A DNA stretch of 6,283 nt from Syntrophomonas sp. UBA1368 (GCA_002305965.1 DBRM01000029.1:60968-67250), one strand, 5' to 3'. Shown: positions 1 through 4,838, counted from the first letter of the stretch. Translations and numbers: made by a program. The notes: generated by a model from the letters alone, not told the origin.

Positions 1-459
1 CAGCAGGGGGTAATGGTAACACCACTGCAGATTACTTCACTCATTGCTACCATTGCAGACAATGGCTGGTATAAAAGCCCTTCTCTGGTCAAATATACGA
101 TCGATAGCAAAGGAAACCGCCAGGATTATAAGACCGGACGGGGTGAAAGAGTTTTGGATGCTGAGACTGCGCAAACAGTACAAAAATTAATGGAAAAATG
201 TATAAGTGAAGGTACCGGCAGAAGTGCGGCATTAAGCGAAGTAATGGTTGCAGGAAAAACAGCTACCAGTCAAACCGGTATTGTTAAAGATGAACATGAA
301 GTTTTGAATGCCTGGTTCGGAGGTTACCTGCCAGCAGACAAACCACGCTGGGCAATTGTGGTCCTGGTTGAGGAAGGACGCTCCGGTGCCGCAGAGGCGG
401 CACCTATCTTCAAAGCGATTGCCCGTAAACTTCTGCCCCTGTATTCATCAGCTGAATAA
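1..459 (+). CDS. Class B penicillin-binding protein, C-terminal end of transpeptidase domain (5' truncated)
   Basis: The frame is open from base 1 and ends at TAA 457-459, so only the last 152 residues are present; the ATG at 13 is internal. The start of the fragment (QQGVMVTPLQ) matches the block shared by DD-transpeptidases (GQG...TPLQ) that precedes the third active-site motif. That motif normally reads KTGT but here reads KTAT (nt 256-267), followed by SQTG. The tail (AWFGGYLP, WAIVVLVEEG, AAPIFKAIARKLL) is the usual C-terminal strand and helix of these enzymes. The family cross-links peptidoglycan on the outer face of the membrane, with a catalytic serine (SxxK) that lies upstream of this window. 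Which PBP it is (elongation, division or sporulation type, such as SpoVD) cannot be told from this piece. No PASTA domain follows the transpeptidase end. The gene converges on MarR. Confidence 0.9.
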   Translation, partial: QQGVMVTPLQITSLIATIADNGWYKSPSLVKYTIDSKGNRQDYKTGRGERVLDAETAQTVQKLMEKCISEGTGRSAALSEVMVAGKTATSQTGIVKDEHEVLNAWFGGYLPADKPRWAIVVLVEEGRSGAAEAAPIFKAIARKLLPLYSSAE

Positions 460-475
460 GGTCATATAAAAAGCA

Positions 476-500
476 GCAATAATAGAATATGTGTTATTGC
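476..500. terminator. Weak AT-rich hairpin between convergent genes
   Basis: GCAATAA (476-482) pairs with TTATTGC (494-500); an extra G-T and A-T pair shortens the loop to 7 nt. A second small palindrome, CGAAA-A-TTTCG, follows at 501-511. The position between two convergent stop codons suits a shared terminator. However, the stem is AT-rich and there is no clear T-run on either strand, so this is only a candidate. Confidence 0.3.
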
Positions 501-527
501 CGAAAATTTCGCTTTAACAATTACGGC

Positions 528-965
528 CTATTCAATTTTGTTCAGATTGTCGATGGTTGAGGCTACTATTTTTAAGCCTTCCAATAAATTCGACTGTAAA
601 TCACCTAAGTTGTTGCCAAATTCCTGGTTCAAAGCAGCACCGGCAGATAAAACTTCCAAAGCCAGTTTGCGGCCGGCGTCAGTCAAAAACAAACGAATGA
701 CACGGCGATCCTGCGGAAAGAGGCTTCTTTCTACCAGCCCCTCTTTTTCCAGCTTATCGACCATCGTGGTCAGTGAAGAATTTTCAATATGTGCTAAGGC
801 ACCTATTTCAGAGAGTGTTGCCCCGTCATTTTCCAAAAGGGAAAACAAAACAAAAGATTGGGCCATGCTCACCCCATATTTTTCTAGTTCCTGACCGATG
901 TGTTTTTCTACTTTTTTCATGGTTGCTTTCAAAGAATAGCAAATAAATGTGGTGAAATCCTGCAT
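528..965 (-). CDS. MarR-family winged-helix transcriptional regulator
   Basis: This 145-residue protein has the normal MarR length. Residues 50-73 (TLSEIGALAHIENSSLTTMV) form the helix-turn-helix with the recognition helix near 61-73. Residues 80-98 carry the wing and the family signature DRRVIRLFLTDAG (86-98). Helices at 8-30 and 100-143 would build the dimer interface. Family members are dimeric repressors that bind palindromes near their own promoter and release DNA on binding a ligand or on thiol oxidation. The ATG at 963-965 is preceded on the minus strand by AGAGG, 8 nt away. The gene is divergent from the CoA-transferase and has a perfect inverted repeat upstream (1001-1023), so autoregulation and control of the neighbour are both plausible. 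The only cysteine, Cys9, sits near the N-terminus. The specific ligand and subfamily are not recognisable. Confidence 0.93.
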   Translation of the reverse strand: MQDFTTFICYSLKATMKKVEKHIGQELEKYGVSMAQSFVLFSLLENDGATLSEIGALAHIENSSLTTMVDKLEKEGLVERSLFPQDRRVIRLFLTDAGRKLALEVLSAGAALNQEFGNNLGDLQSNLLEGLKIVASTIDNLNKIE

Positions 966-987
966 CGAAAAAACCTCTTTTTTTAAA

Positions 988-1019
988 ATATTAGCTTCTG
1001 ACTATTGAATTAATGTCAA
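988..1019 (-). promoter_or_regulatory. Candidate promoter of the MarR gene
   Basis: On the minus strand a perfect TTGACA (+ strand 1014-1019) lies upstream of TAATAT (988-993). The spacer is 20 bp, longer than the usual 16-18, so the exact -10 is uncertain. The TTGACA box falls inside the inverted repeat at 1001-1023, so an occupied operator would block polymerase. Confidence 0.4.
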
Positions 1020-1023
1020 TAGT
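1001..1023. promoter_or_regulatory. Inverted repeat, likely MarR operator
   Basis: ACTATTGA (1001-1008) and TCAATAGT (1016-1023) are perfect 8-bp inverted arms separated by 7 bp. The size and TTGA/TCAA-type arms resemble many MarR operators. The site overlaps the -35 of the divergent MarR gene, which fits autorepression. That this MarR binds it is inferred. Confidence 0.55.
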
Positions 1024-1057
1024 AGAAAGTTTCCTTAATGGTAAACTTCGCAGTTTC

Positions 1058-1084
1058 TTTTCCAGGAAATTATTTTCTGGAAAA
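1058..1084. repeat. 27-bp near-perfect palindrome in the MarR/CoA-transferase divergent region
   Basis: TTTTCCAGGAAA (1058-1069) and TTTTCTGGAAAA (1073-1084) pair along 12 positions, 11 Watson-Crick and one G-T, around a 3-nt centre. It lies upstream of both predicted promoters, so it should not be transcribed from either. A DNA-binding site is therefore more likely than an RNA hairpin. The cognate protein is unknown. Confidence 0.6.
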
Positions 1085-1116
1085 ATATTAGGCATACATT
1101 CAATAATTTCAATTCG

Positions 1117-1134
1117 TTGTGAAATATATTACAA
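1117..1134. promoter_or_regulatory. Rex-like redox operator upstream of the CoA-transferase
   Basis: TTGTGAAATATATTACAA matches the known Rex consensus TTGTGAA-N4-TTCACAA exactly in the left arm and at 5 of 7 positions in the right arm. It ends 9 bp before the TATAAT at 1144, so it covers the -35 region, where a repressor would act. Rex is an NADH/NAD+-sensing repressor that controls fermentation genes, including butyrate-pathway genes, in Clostridia. No rex gene is in the window; the site call rests on motif and position only. Confidence 0.45.
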
Positions 1135-1143
1135 AACATATAT

Positions 1144-1149
1144 TATAAT
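1144..1149 (+). promoter_or_regulatory. -10 box of the CoA-transferase promoter
   Basis: This is a perfect TATAAT, 73 bp before the start codon. No good -35 sits 16-18 bp upstream (GAAATA at 17 bp); TTGTGA at 1117-1122 is 21 bp away. The promoter may therefore need an activator, or may be intrinsically weak. Transcription would start near 1156, giving a leader of roughly 67 nt. Confidence 0.45.
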
Positions 1150-1192
1150 AGTACTTGACTCGTAAAAATAATAGTACTTAACTCGTAAAAAA
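1145..1192 (+). repeat. Two tandem copies of a 23-bp element at the CoA-transferase transcription start
   Basis: The core AGTACTTGACTCGTAAAAA at 1150-1168 recurs at 1173-1191 with a single change (TTGACT to TTAACT). Flanking ATAAT is also repeated, so copy 1 overlaps the TATAAT box. Each copy has the palindromic core AGTACT. Two identical faces about two helical turns apart suggest paired binding of a regulator, or a recent local duplication. AATAGTA from the repeat also occurs in the right arm of the MarR inverted repeat (1018-1024). Confidence 0.8.
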
Positions 1193-1222
1193 TCAAATCA
1201 AATAATTTAAGGAGGAACAATA

Positions 1223-2569
1223 ATGCATGATATTATTCAGCTGCAGTATGAGCAGAAGAATATAACTGCTGATGAAGCAGCAGCCATGGTGAAATCAGGA
1301 GACAAAATATTTTACGGGGAATTTACCATGTTTCCTCACGCATTGGATGAAGCACTGGCCAAAAGAATAAAAGATCTTCAGGATCTGCAGATCGGAGGAG
1401 TGTGCTTTACGTCACCGCCGCAAGTGGTTCTTCAGGATATGCAACGGGAGCATCTGATGCTGATGGATCTGCATTTTGGGCTGGTTTCACGGAAATTACA
1501 TGACTTGAATCTCTGCAATTACATCCCCAATACTTACCACCAAGGACCCAGGATCGTAAAAAAATATTACGATATTGATGTCGGCTTTTTTAGTGTGGGG
1601 GCCATGGATGCCAGGGGCTATTTCAATCTGGGGCCTTCCAACTCGATCACTCCCGCACTTATGGAAAAAACCAAGTTAAAGATCGTTGAAGTAAATAATA
1701 CCGTACCTACTTGTCTGGGAGGCAATCAGGAATCGATCCATATAACGCAGATCGATTATATCGTCGAGGGAAACAATACGCCGCTGAGGCAGCTGCCCCC
1801 TATTGTGCCTACCGAGACCGAAGAAGCCATCGCCAAAATACTGATCAAGGAAATCGAAGACGGAGCCTGCCTGCAGTTAGGGATCGGGGGACTTCCCAAT
1901 GCAGTTGGAAATTTGATCGCTGAAAGCGACTTAAAGGATTTGGGTTTTCACAGTGAGATGATGATGGATTCCTGTGTGGATCTGTACGAAAAGGGACTGA
2001 TCACCGGCGCCAAAAAGACCATTGATAAAAACAAAATGGTGTATACGTTTGCGCTTGGCTCCCAAAAGCTTTACGATTTTTTACATAACAATCCGGTTTG
2101 CGCTATTTATCCGGTCAACTACACCAATGATCCGCGTATCATCGCCTTAAACGATAAAGTCGTGGCAATAAACAATGCCCTGGAGATCGATCTGTTTTCC
2201 CAGGTGGCATCTGAAAGCATAGGGACAAGACATGTTGCCGGTACCGGAGGACAGTTGGATTTCATCATGGGAGCTTTTAATTCACACGGCGGCAAAGGCA
2301 TTATTTGTCTGAATTCAACCTATACAGATAAGGAAGGCAATCTGCGATCCCGGATCGTTCCCACCTTAGCTTCAGGAACCATCGTCACTCTGCCGCGTTC
2401 CTTGGTGCAGTACATCGCCACTGAATACGGCATTGCCCAGTTCAAAGGCTTATCCACCTATCAGCGGGCAGAAGCATTGATAAATCTGGCTCATCCAGAG
2501 TTCAGAGATGACCTGATCAAAGCGGCTGATGAAATGAAGATCTGGCGCCGAACCAACCGGATCCAATAA
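1223..2569 (+). CDS. Acetyl-CoA hydrolase/transferase family CoA-transferase (4-hydroxybutyrate or butyryl-CoA:acetate type)
   Basis: This 448-residue protein has the length and motifs of class I CoA-transferases related to clostridial 4-hydroxybutyrate CoA-transferase and butyryl-CoA:acetate CoA-transferase. These move CoA from an acyl-CoA to acetate or another carboxylate through a glutamyl-CoA thioester in the cytoplasm. Visible landmarks are GIGGLPNAV at 220-228 (glycine-rich CoA-binding loop), GFHSEM at 241-246 with Glu245 as the likely catalytic glutamate by family comparison, and ESIGTRHVAGTGGQLDF at 331-347. The C-terminal EYGIAQFKG (401-409) is also typical. AAGGAGG (1209-1215) lies 7 nt before the ATG, an excellent start. 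The gene stands alone, divergent from MarR and closed by a strong terminator. The upstream region carries a Rex-like box and tandem repeats, which suits an enzyme of fermentative acid formation. Butyrate, 4-hydroxybutyrate, propionate or another acid cannot be separated by eye. Confidence 0.92.
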   Translation: MHDIIQLQYEQKNITADEAAAMVKSGDKIFYGEFTMFPHALDEALAKRIKDLQDLQIGGVCFTSPPQVVLQDMQREHLMLMDLHFGLVSRKLHDLNLCNYIPNTYHQGPRIVKKYYDIDVGFFSVGAMDARGYFNLGPSNSITPALMEKTKLKIVEVNNTVPTCLGGNQESIHITQIDYIVEGNNTPLRQLPPIVPTETEEAIAKILIKEIEDGACLQLGIGGLPNAVGNLIAESDLKDLGFHSEMMMDSCVDLYEKGLITGAKKTIDKNKMVYTFALGSQKLYDFLHNNPVCAIYPVNYTNDPRIIALNDKVVAINNALEIDLFSQVASESIGTRHVAGTGGQLDFIMGAFNSHGGKGIICLNSTYTDKEGNLRSRIVPTLASGTIVTLPRSLVQYIATEYGIAQFKGLSTYQRAEALINLAHPEFRDDLIKAADEMKIWRRTNRIQ

Positions 2570-2583
2570 AACATAAAGGTTTG

Positions 2584-2622
2584 AAATGACAACTGTGGTG
2601 CTCTTGCCACAGTTGTCATTTT
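2584..2622 (+). terminator. Rho-independent terminator of the CoA-transferase gene
   Basis: AAATGACAACTGTGG (2584-2598) pairs perfectly over 15 bp with CCACAGTTGTCATTT (2607-2621), with an 8-nt loop. The trailing run is short (TTTT). The hairpin starts 14 bp after the stop codon. Confidence 0.85.
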
Positions 2623-2633
2623 AGACCAGTATC

Positions 2634-2777
2634 GTTGTCTTCTACTGTCACACAAGTGTTGTCTTCTGCTACTACACCAGTGTTGTCTTCTACTGCCACA
2701 TAAGTGTTGTCTTCTACTACCACACAAGTGTTGTCTTCTGCTACTACACAAGTGTTGTCTTCTGCTACTACACCAGT
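2634..2777. repeat. 24-bp tandem repeat array (minisatellite), six copies
   Basis: Six head-to-tail 24-bp units begin at 2634, 2658, 2682, 2706, 2730 and 2754. All share GTTGTCTTCT at the start, then RCTRYYACAYMAGT-type bases. Units 2 and 6 are identical; the others differ at one to four sites. A seventh copy breaks down after GTTGT at 2778. The unit is a multiple of three and lacks stops in several frames, so it stays open on both strands; on the minus strand it would encode octapeptides such as NTCVVAED. No convincing gene contains it: the only minus-strand frame starts in a terminator loop with no ribosome binding site. I read it as an intergenic minisatellite. Confidence 0.9.
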
Positions 2778-2798
2778 GTTGTTCTCCAGGACAACACT
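2775..2798. repeat. Hairpin closing the 24-bp array
   Basis: AGTGTTGT (2775-2782) pairs with ACAACACT (2791-2798); a G-T and a C-G pair extend the stem to 10 bp around a TCCA loop. The right arm, read as GACAACACTT (2790-2799), is also the exact complement of four repeat junctions inside the array (starting at 2654, 2702, 2726 and 2750), so alternative folds are possible in any transcript. Confidence 0.65.
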
Positions 2799-2939
2799 TG
2801 AACCGGTTTCGCCCTTAGGGGGTACGAAGGAAGAGGCATCCCTAAATACATTATTAAATACAATATAAAGACAATTTAAATAAATGGGTTTATTCAATGA
2901 AAAGAAGACAACGTAGCAGTCTGGGTTTTCGTTTAAACA
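2799..2939. other. Gene-poor spacer between the repeat array and the orphan terminator
   Basis: I see no supported gene here. A short frame begins at ATG 2897 (MKRRQRSSLG...), runs 21 codons and stops at 2960-2962 inside the loop of the next hairpin. It has 7 Lys/Arg but no ribosome binding site, so I do not call it. The stretch 2805-2842 is GC-richer than the very AT-rich DNA after it (2843-2900). Read on the minus strand it would give RDASSFVPPKGETG, which reminds me of translated intergenic repeat debris in Clostridia; that is a weak impression. Confidence 0.5.
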
Positions 2940-2978
2940 AAAAAGTGCTTGATCACACATAATGATTGGGCACTTTTT
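2940..2978. terminator. Orphan bidirectional hairpin terminator
   Basis: AAAAAGTGC (2940-2948) pairs with GCACTTTTT (2970-2978). Inside, TTG/TGG wobbles and ATCA/TGAT pairs extend the stem to 16 bp with a 7-nt loop (2956-2962). T-runs close both ends (5 T on +, 6 on -), so it could stop transcription either way. No recognised gene ends just before it on the + strand. It may insulate sigK, or terminate an unseen small RNA. Confidence 0.75.
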
Positions 2979-2999
2979 CGTAAATAAGATAATCGTTTC

Positions 3000-3028
3000 C
3001 TGACAAGGAATACCTGTGATGATATAAA
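3000..3028 (+). promoter_or_regulatory. Possible sigma-A-type promoter upstream of sigK
   Basis: CTGACA (3000-3005) and TATAAA (3023-3028) each match the consensus at five of six positions with an ideal 17-bp spacer. A vegetative promoter would be unexpected for sigK, and AT-rich DNA produces such matches by chance, so confidence is low. The direct repeat AATACCTGT (3009-3017 and 3028-3036, 19 bp apart) overlaps it. Confidence 0.3.
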
Positions 3029-3030
3029 AT

Positions 3031-3061
3031 ACCTGTCAAAAGTAGTCACTATTTGACATGT
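3031..3061. promoter_or_regulatory. Inverted repeat in the sigK promoter region, possible SpoIIID sites
   Basis: ACCTGTCAAA (3031-3040) and TTTGACATGT (3052-3061) are inverted arms matching at 9 of 10 positions, 11 bp apart. The minus-strand reading TTTGACAGGT fits the known SpoIIID consensus WWRRACARNY at 9 of 10 positions, and the second arm at 8 of 10. SpoIIID activates sigK in Bacillus subtilis. The second arm lies between the -35 and -10 of the proposed promoter. Confidence 0.4.
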
Positions 3062-3075
3062 GCCTTCATAAAGTA
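3047..3075 (+). promoter_or_regulatory. Sporulation promoter of sigK (SigE/SigK type)
   Basis: CATAAAGTA (3067-3075) fits the SigK -10 consensus CATANNNTA exactly and the SigE -10 (CATACAnT) closely. CACT (3047-3050), 16 bp upstream, supplies the AC of the SigK -35, and CACTATT (3047-3053), 13 bp upstream, resembles the SigE -35. Transcription would begin near 3080, just before the GGAGGTGG ribosome binding site. In B. subtilis sigK is transcribed first by SigE and then by SigK itself. Confidence 0.55.
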
Positions 3076-3107
3076 TTAAGCGCCAAATTTTTATGGAGGT
3101 GGTCACC

Positions 3108-3806
3108 GTGGCTGTCCTGGGATGGATACTGGCATTTACCGCCATTCTCAACGGGACTTTGTTTCTTTTCGCCTATTTGAACAATCAGGTATTTCCGCAG
3201 CCCCTGGAGGAAGCGGAAGAGAAAAAATACCTGGATCTGTTGAAAACGGGGAGTGAAGAAGCGCGCAATTGTCTGATCGAACATAATCTAAGACTGGTTG
3301 CTCATGTAGTGCGTAAATACGAAAGCAGCGGCGAAGATATGGAGGATTTGATTTCAATTGGTACCATCGGTCTGATCAAAGCCATTAAAACCTATAACGA
3401 GGAAAAGGGTGTCAGACTGGCTACCTATGCTGCCCGCTGTATTGAAAACGAAGTCTTGATGCATTTACGTAATATCAAAAAATTGAAAAAGGAAGTTTCT
3501 TTATACGACCCGATCGGATACGACAAGGAAGGCAACGAAATATCACTGATTGATGTTCTGACTACTGATAATGAAATCGTTGAGTTTGTTGAGGCCAAAC
3601 TGCAGGAAGAGAAGATACGCGGTAAGATCGATATATTAACTAAAAGAGAGCGCCAGGTGATTGAGATGCGATACGGTTTATATGACGGACTAAAAGAAAC
3701 ACAGCGGGAAATAGCTAAAAAACTTGGTATTTCGCGTTCCTATGTATCCCGGATTGAAAAGCGGGCGCTGAAAAAGTTAATTAAAGAGATATACGCTGAA
3801 GTATAA
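3108..3806 (+). CDS. sigK: RNA polymerase sporulation sigma factor SigK (pro-sigma-K)
   Basis: This is the mother-cell late sporulation sigma factor, which drives coat and cortex maturation genes. From the GTG at 3108 it has 232 residues. Residues 1-22 are a hydrophobic pro-sequence (AVLGWILAFTAILNGTLFLF) followed by AYLNNQVFPQPL, aligning with the SYVKNNAFPQPL processing region of B. subtilis pro-sigma-K, so cleavage near Tyr23 by SpoIVFB is expected. Region 2 is at about 55-121 (EHNLRLVAHVVRKYE, EDLISIGTIGLIKAI, LATYAARCIENEVLMHLR). Region 4 holds the helix-turn-helix TQREIAKKLGISRSYVSRIEKRA (198-220). The GTG is chosen because GGAGGTGG lies 5-7 nt upstream. The in-frame ATG at 3093 overlaps that site and has no ribosome binding site of its own. 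The gene is uninterrupted: no skin-type element splits it, unlike in B. subtilis. Confidence 0.95.
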   Translation: MAVLGWILAFTAILNGTLFLFAYLNNQVFPQPLEEAEEKKYLDLLKTGSEEARNCLIEHNLRLVAHVVRKYESSGEDMEDLISIGTIGLIKAIKTYNEEKGVRLATYAARCIENEVLMHLRNIKKLKKEVSLYDPIGYDKEGNEISLIDVLTTDNEIVEFVEAKLQEEKIRGKIDILTKRERQVIEMRYGLYDGLKETQREIAKKLGISRSYVSRIEKRALKKLIKEIYAEV

Positions 3807-3857
3807 ATGATTATAATATGGCAATAATCGGTAATGAAGCTAAATTAAAACAAAAAC

Positions 3858-3886
3858 TTGAGTAAAAAGGAAAGATTCGGTAGAAT
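3858..3886 (+). promoter_or_regulatory. Sigma-A promoter of the degV gene
   Basis: TTGAGT (3858-3863) and TAGAAT (3881-3886) are separated by exactly 17 bp; transcription would start near 3893, about 30 nt before the start codon. No hairpin terminator is visible between sigK and this promoter, so sigK transcripts may also read through into degV during sporulation. Confidence 0.65.
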
Positions 3887-3923
3887 ATTAGTAATTACGA
3901 ACTAAATTATGAGAGGTGATCTT

Positions 3924-4769
3924 GTGAGTGTAAGAATAATAACAGATTCTTCCAGCGATTTACCGGCAGAATTGCTGCAACAATACCATATCGATATGAT
4001 CCCTCTAAAAGTAACTTTTGATGACAAGGAAACTTATTTGGACCGGGTTGAGATCAGCCCGGCATTATTTGTGGAAAAAATGCTGCGTTCCAAAACATTG
4101 CCGAAGACTTCCGCCCCTGATCCCCAAACCTTCATTTCCAGTTTTGAAAGAGGGCTTAAGGAAACGGGTGAAGTTATTTATGTAAGTCTATCTTCCGGTC
4201 TTAGCAGCACTTATCAGATTGCGCTAATGGCCAGGGATATGCTGGGCAGCAATCATGTCAAGGTGTTTGATACTTTGACTGCTTCCCTGGGGACAGGCAT
4301 TGCTGCCATCAAGGCAGCGCGTTTGGCTGCCCAGGGGTTTAAGGCTGACAAAATTATCGAACAACTTACTGAGATGAGGGCAGCAAGAGAAGTGCTGTTC
4401 ACTCTGGATACTTTGGAAAACGTAGTAAAAGGAGGACGTCTCAGCAGTTTTCAGGGGATGGCCGGTACGCTGCTTAATATTAAGCCTGTGTTAAGGGGGA
4501 ACGATCAGGGGATCCCTGTGGTAGTGGAAAAAGTCAGAGGAAGAAAAAAGGCCATGCAAAGAATGGTGGATATTTTAGGGGAATTGCTGGGAAGTGCAGC
4601 AGGCGAAAGACTTATTGGCATCAGTCATGTCAGTTACCCCGAGGATGCCGCAAAATTAGCGGGTATGGTCATGGACAGGTTTCAACCTCAAGAAGAGATC
4701 ATCATTGCTGAAATGGGAGCTACACTGGGGACCTATGCCGGTGTGGGCGGTCTGATGATTAATCTTTAA
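3924..4769 (+). CDS. DegV family protein (fatty-acid-binding, FakB-like)
   Basis: From the GTG at 3924 the product has 281 residues, typical for DegV. It opens with the signature RIITDSSSDLP (4-14). Further family blocks are PKTSAPDP (60-67), SLSSGLSSTYQ (88-98), DTLTASLGTG (116-125), ENVVKGGRLS (165-174), LLNIKPVL (183-190) and the C-terminal GATLGTYAGVGG (265-276). DegV proteins bind one long-chain fatty acid in the cytoplasm, and FakB members present it to the kinase FakA for phosphorylation and phospholipid synthesis. Serines in the SSGLSS and TDSSSD loops line the carboxylate site in known structures. No fakA is nearby, so a FakB role is inferred from family only. The GTG start has AGAGGTGA 5-7 nt upstream; the in-frame ATG at 3909 abuts this site and lacks its own. 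The gene has its own promoter and a strong terminator. Confidence 0.93.
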   Translation: MSVRIITDSSSDLPAELLQQYHIDMIPLKVTFDDKETYLDRVEISPALFVEKMLRSKTLPKTSAPDPQTFISSFERGLKETGEVIYVSLSSGLSSTYQIALMARDMLGSNHVKVFDTLTASLGTGIAAIKAARLAAQGFKADKIIEQLTEMRAAREVLFTLDTLENVVKGGRLSSFQGMAGTLLNIKPVLRGNDQGIPVVVEKVRGRKKAMQRMVDILGELLGSAAGERLIGISHVSYPEDAAKLAGMVMDRFQPQEEIIIAEMGATLGTYAGVGGLMINL

Positions 4770-4803
4770 ACAGGAATTATCATAAAGACTATGAAAGTTG
4801 CTC

Positions 4804-4838
4804 AAAAAACCTTCTAACCGGAAGGTTTTTTCTTTTTA
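4804..4838 (+). terminator. Rho-independent terminator of degV
   Basis: AAAAAACCTTC (4804-4814) pairs perfectly with GAAGGTTTTTT (4821-4831) around a 6-nt loop, followed by CTTTTT. This is a classic intrinsic terminator 34 bp after the degV stop. Confidence 0.9.

Noticed and set aside
538..894. Plus-strand frame of 118 codons opposite the MarR gene
   Set aside because: It is antisense to a clear MarR gene and has no ribosome binding site or recognisable motif.
1155..1183. TTGACT (1155-1160) and TTAACT (1178-1183) as a second promoter for the CoA-transferase
   Set aside because: The spacing is 17 bp, but TTAACT is a poor -10 and is simply the mutated second copy of the same tandem repeat; the TATAAT at 1144 is better.
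2634..2777. CRISPR array
   Set aside because: The 24-bp units are contiguous with no unique spacers and no cas genes nearby, so this is a tandem minisatellite.
2616..2960. A 114-codon minus-strand frame across the 24-bp repeat array
   Set aside because: It starts in the loop of a hairpin terminator with no ribosome binding site and ends in the CoA-transferase terminator. Its N-terminal half looks random, and the repeats are open in several frames on both strands.
3053..3079. TTGACA (3053-3058) with TATTAA (3074-3079) as a vegetative sigK promoter
   Set aside because: The 15-bp spacer and weak -10 make it poor, and the DNA is better explained by the CATAAAGTA sporulation promoter and the inverted repeat.
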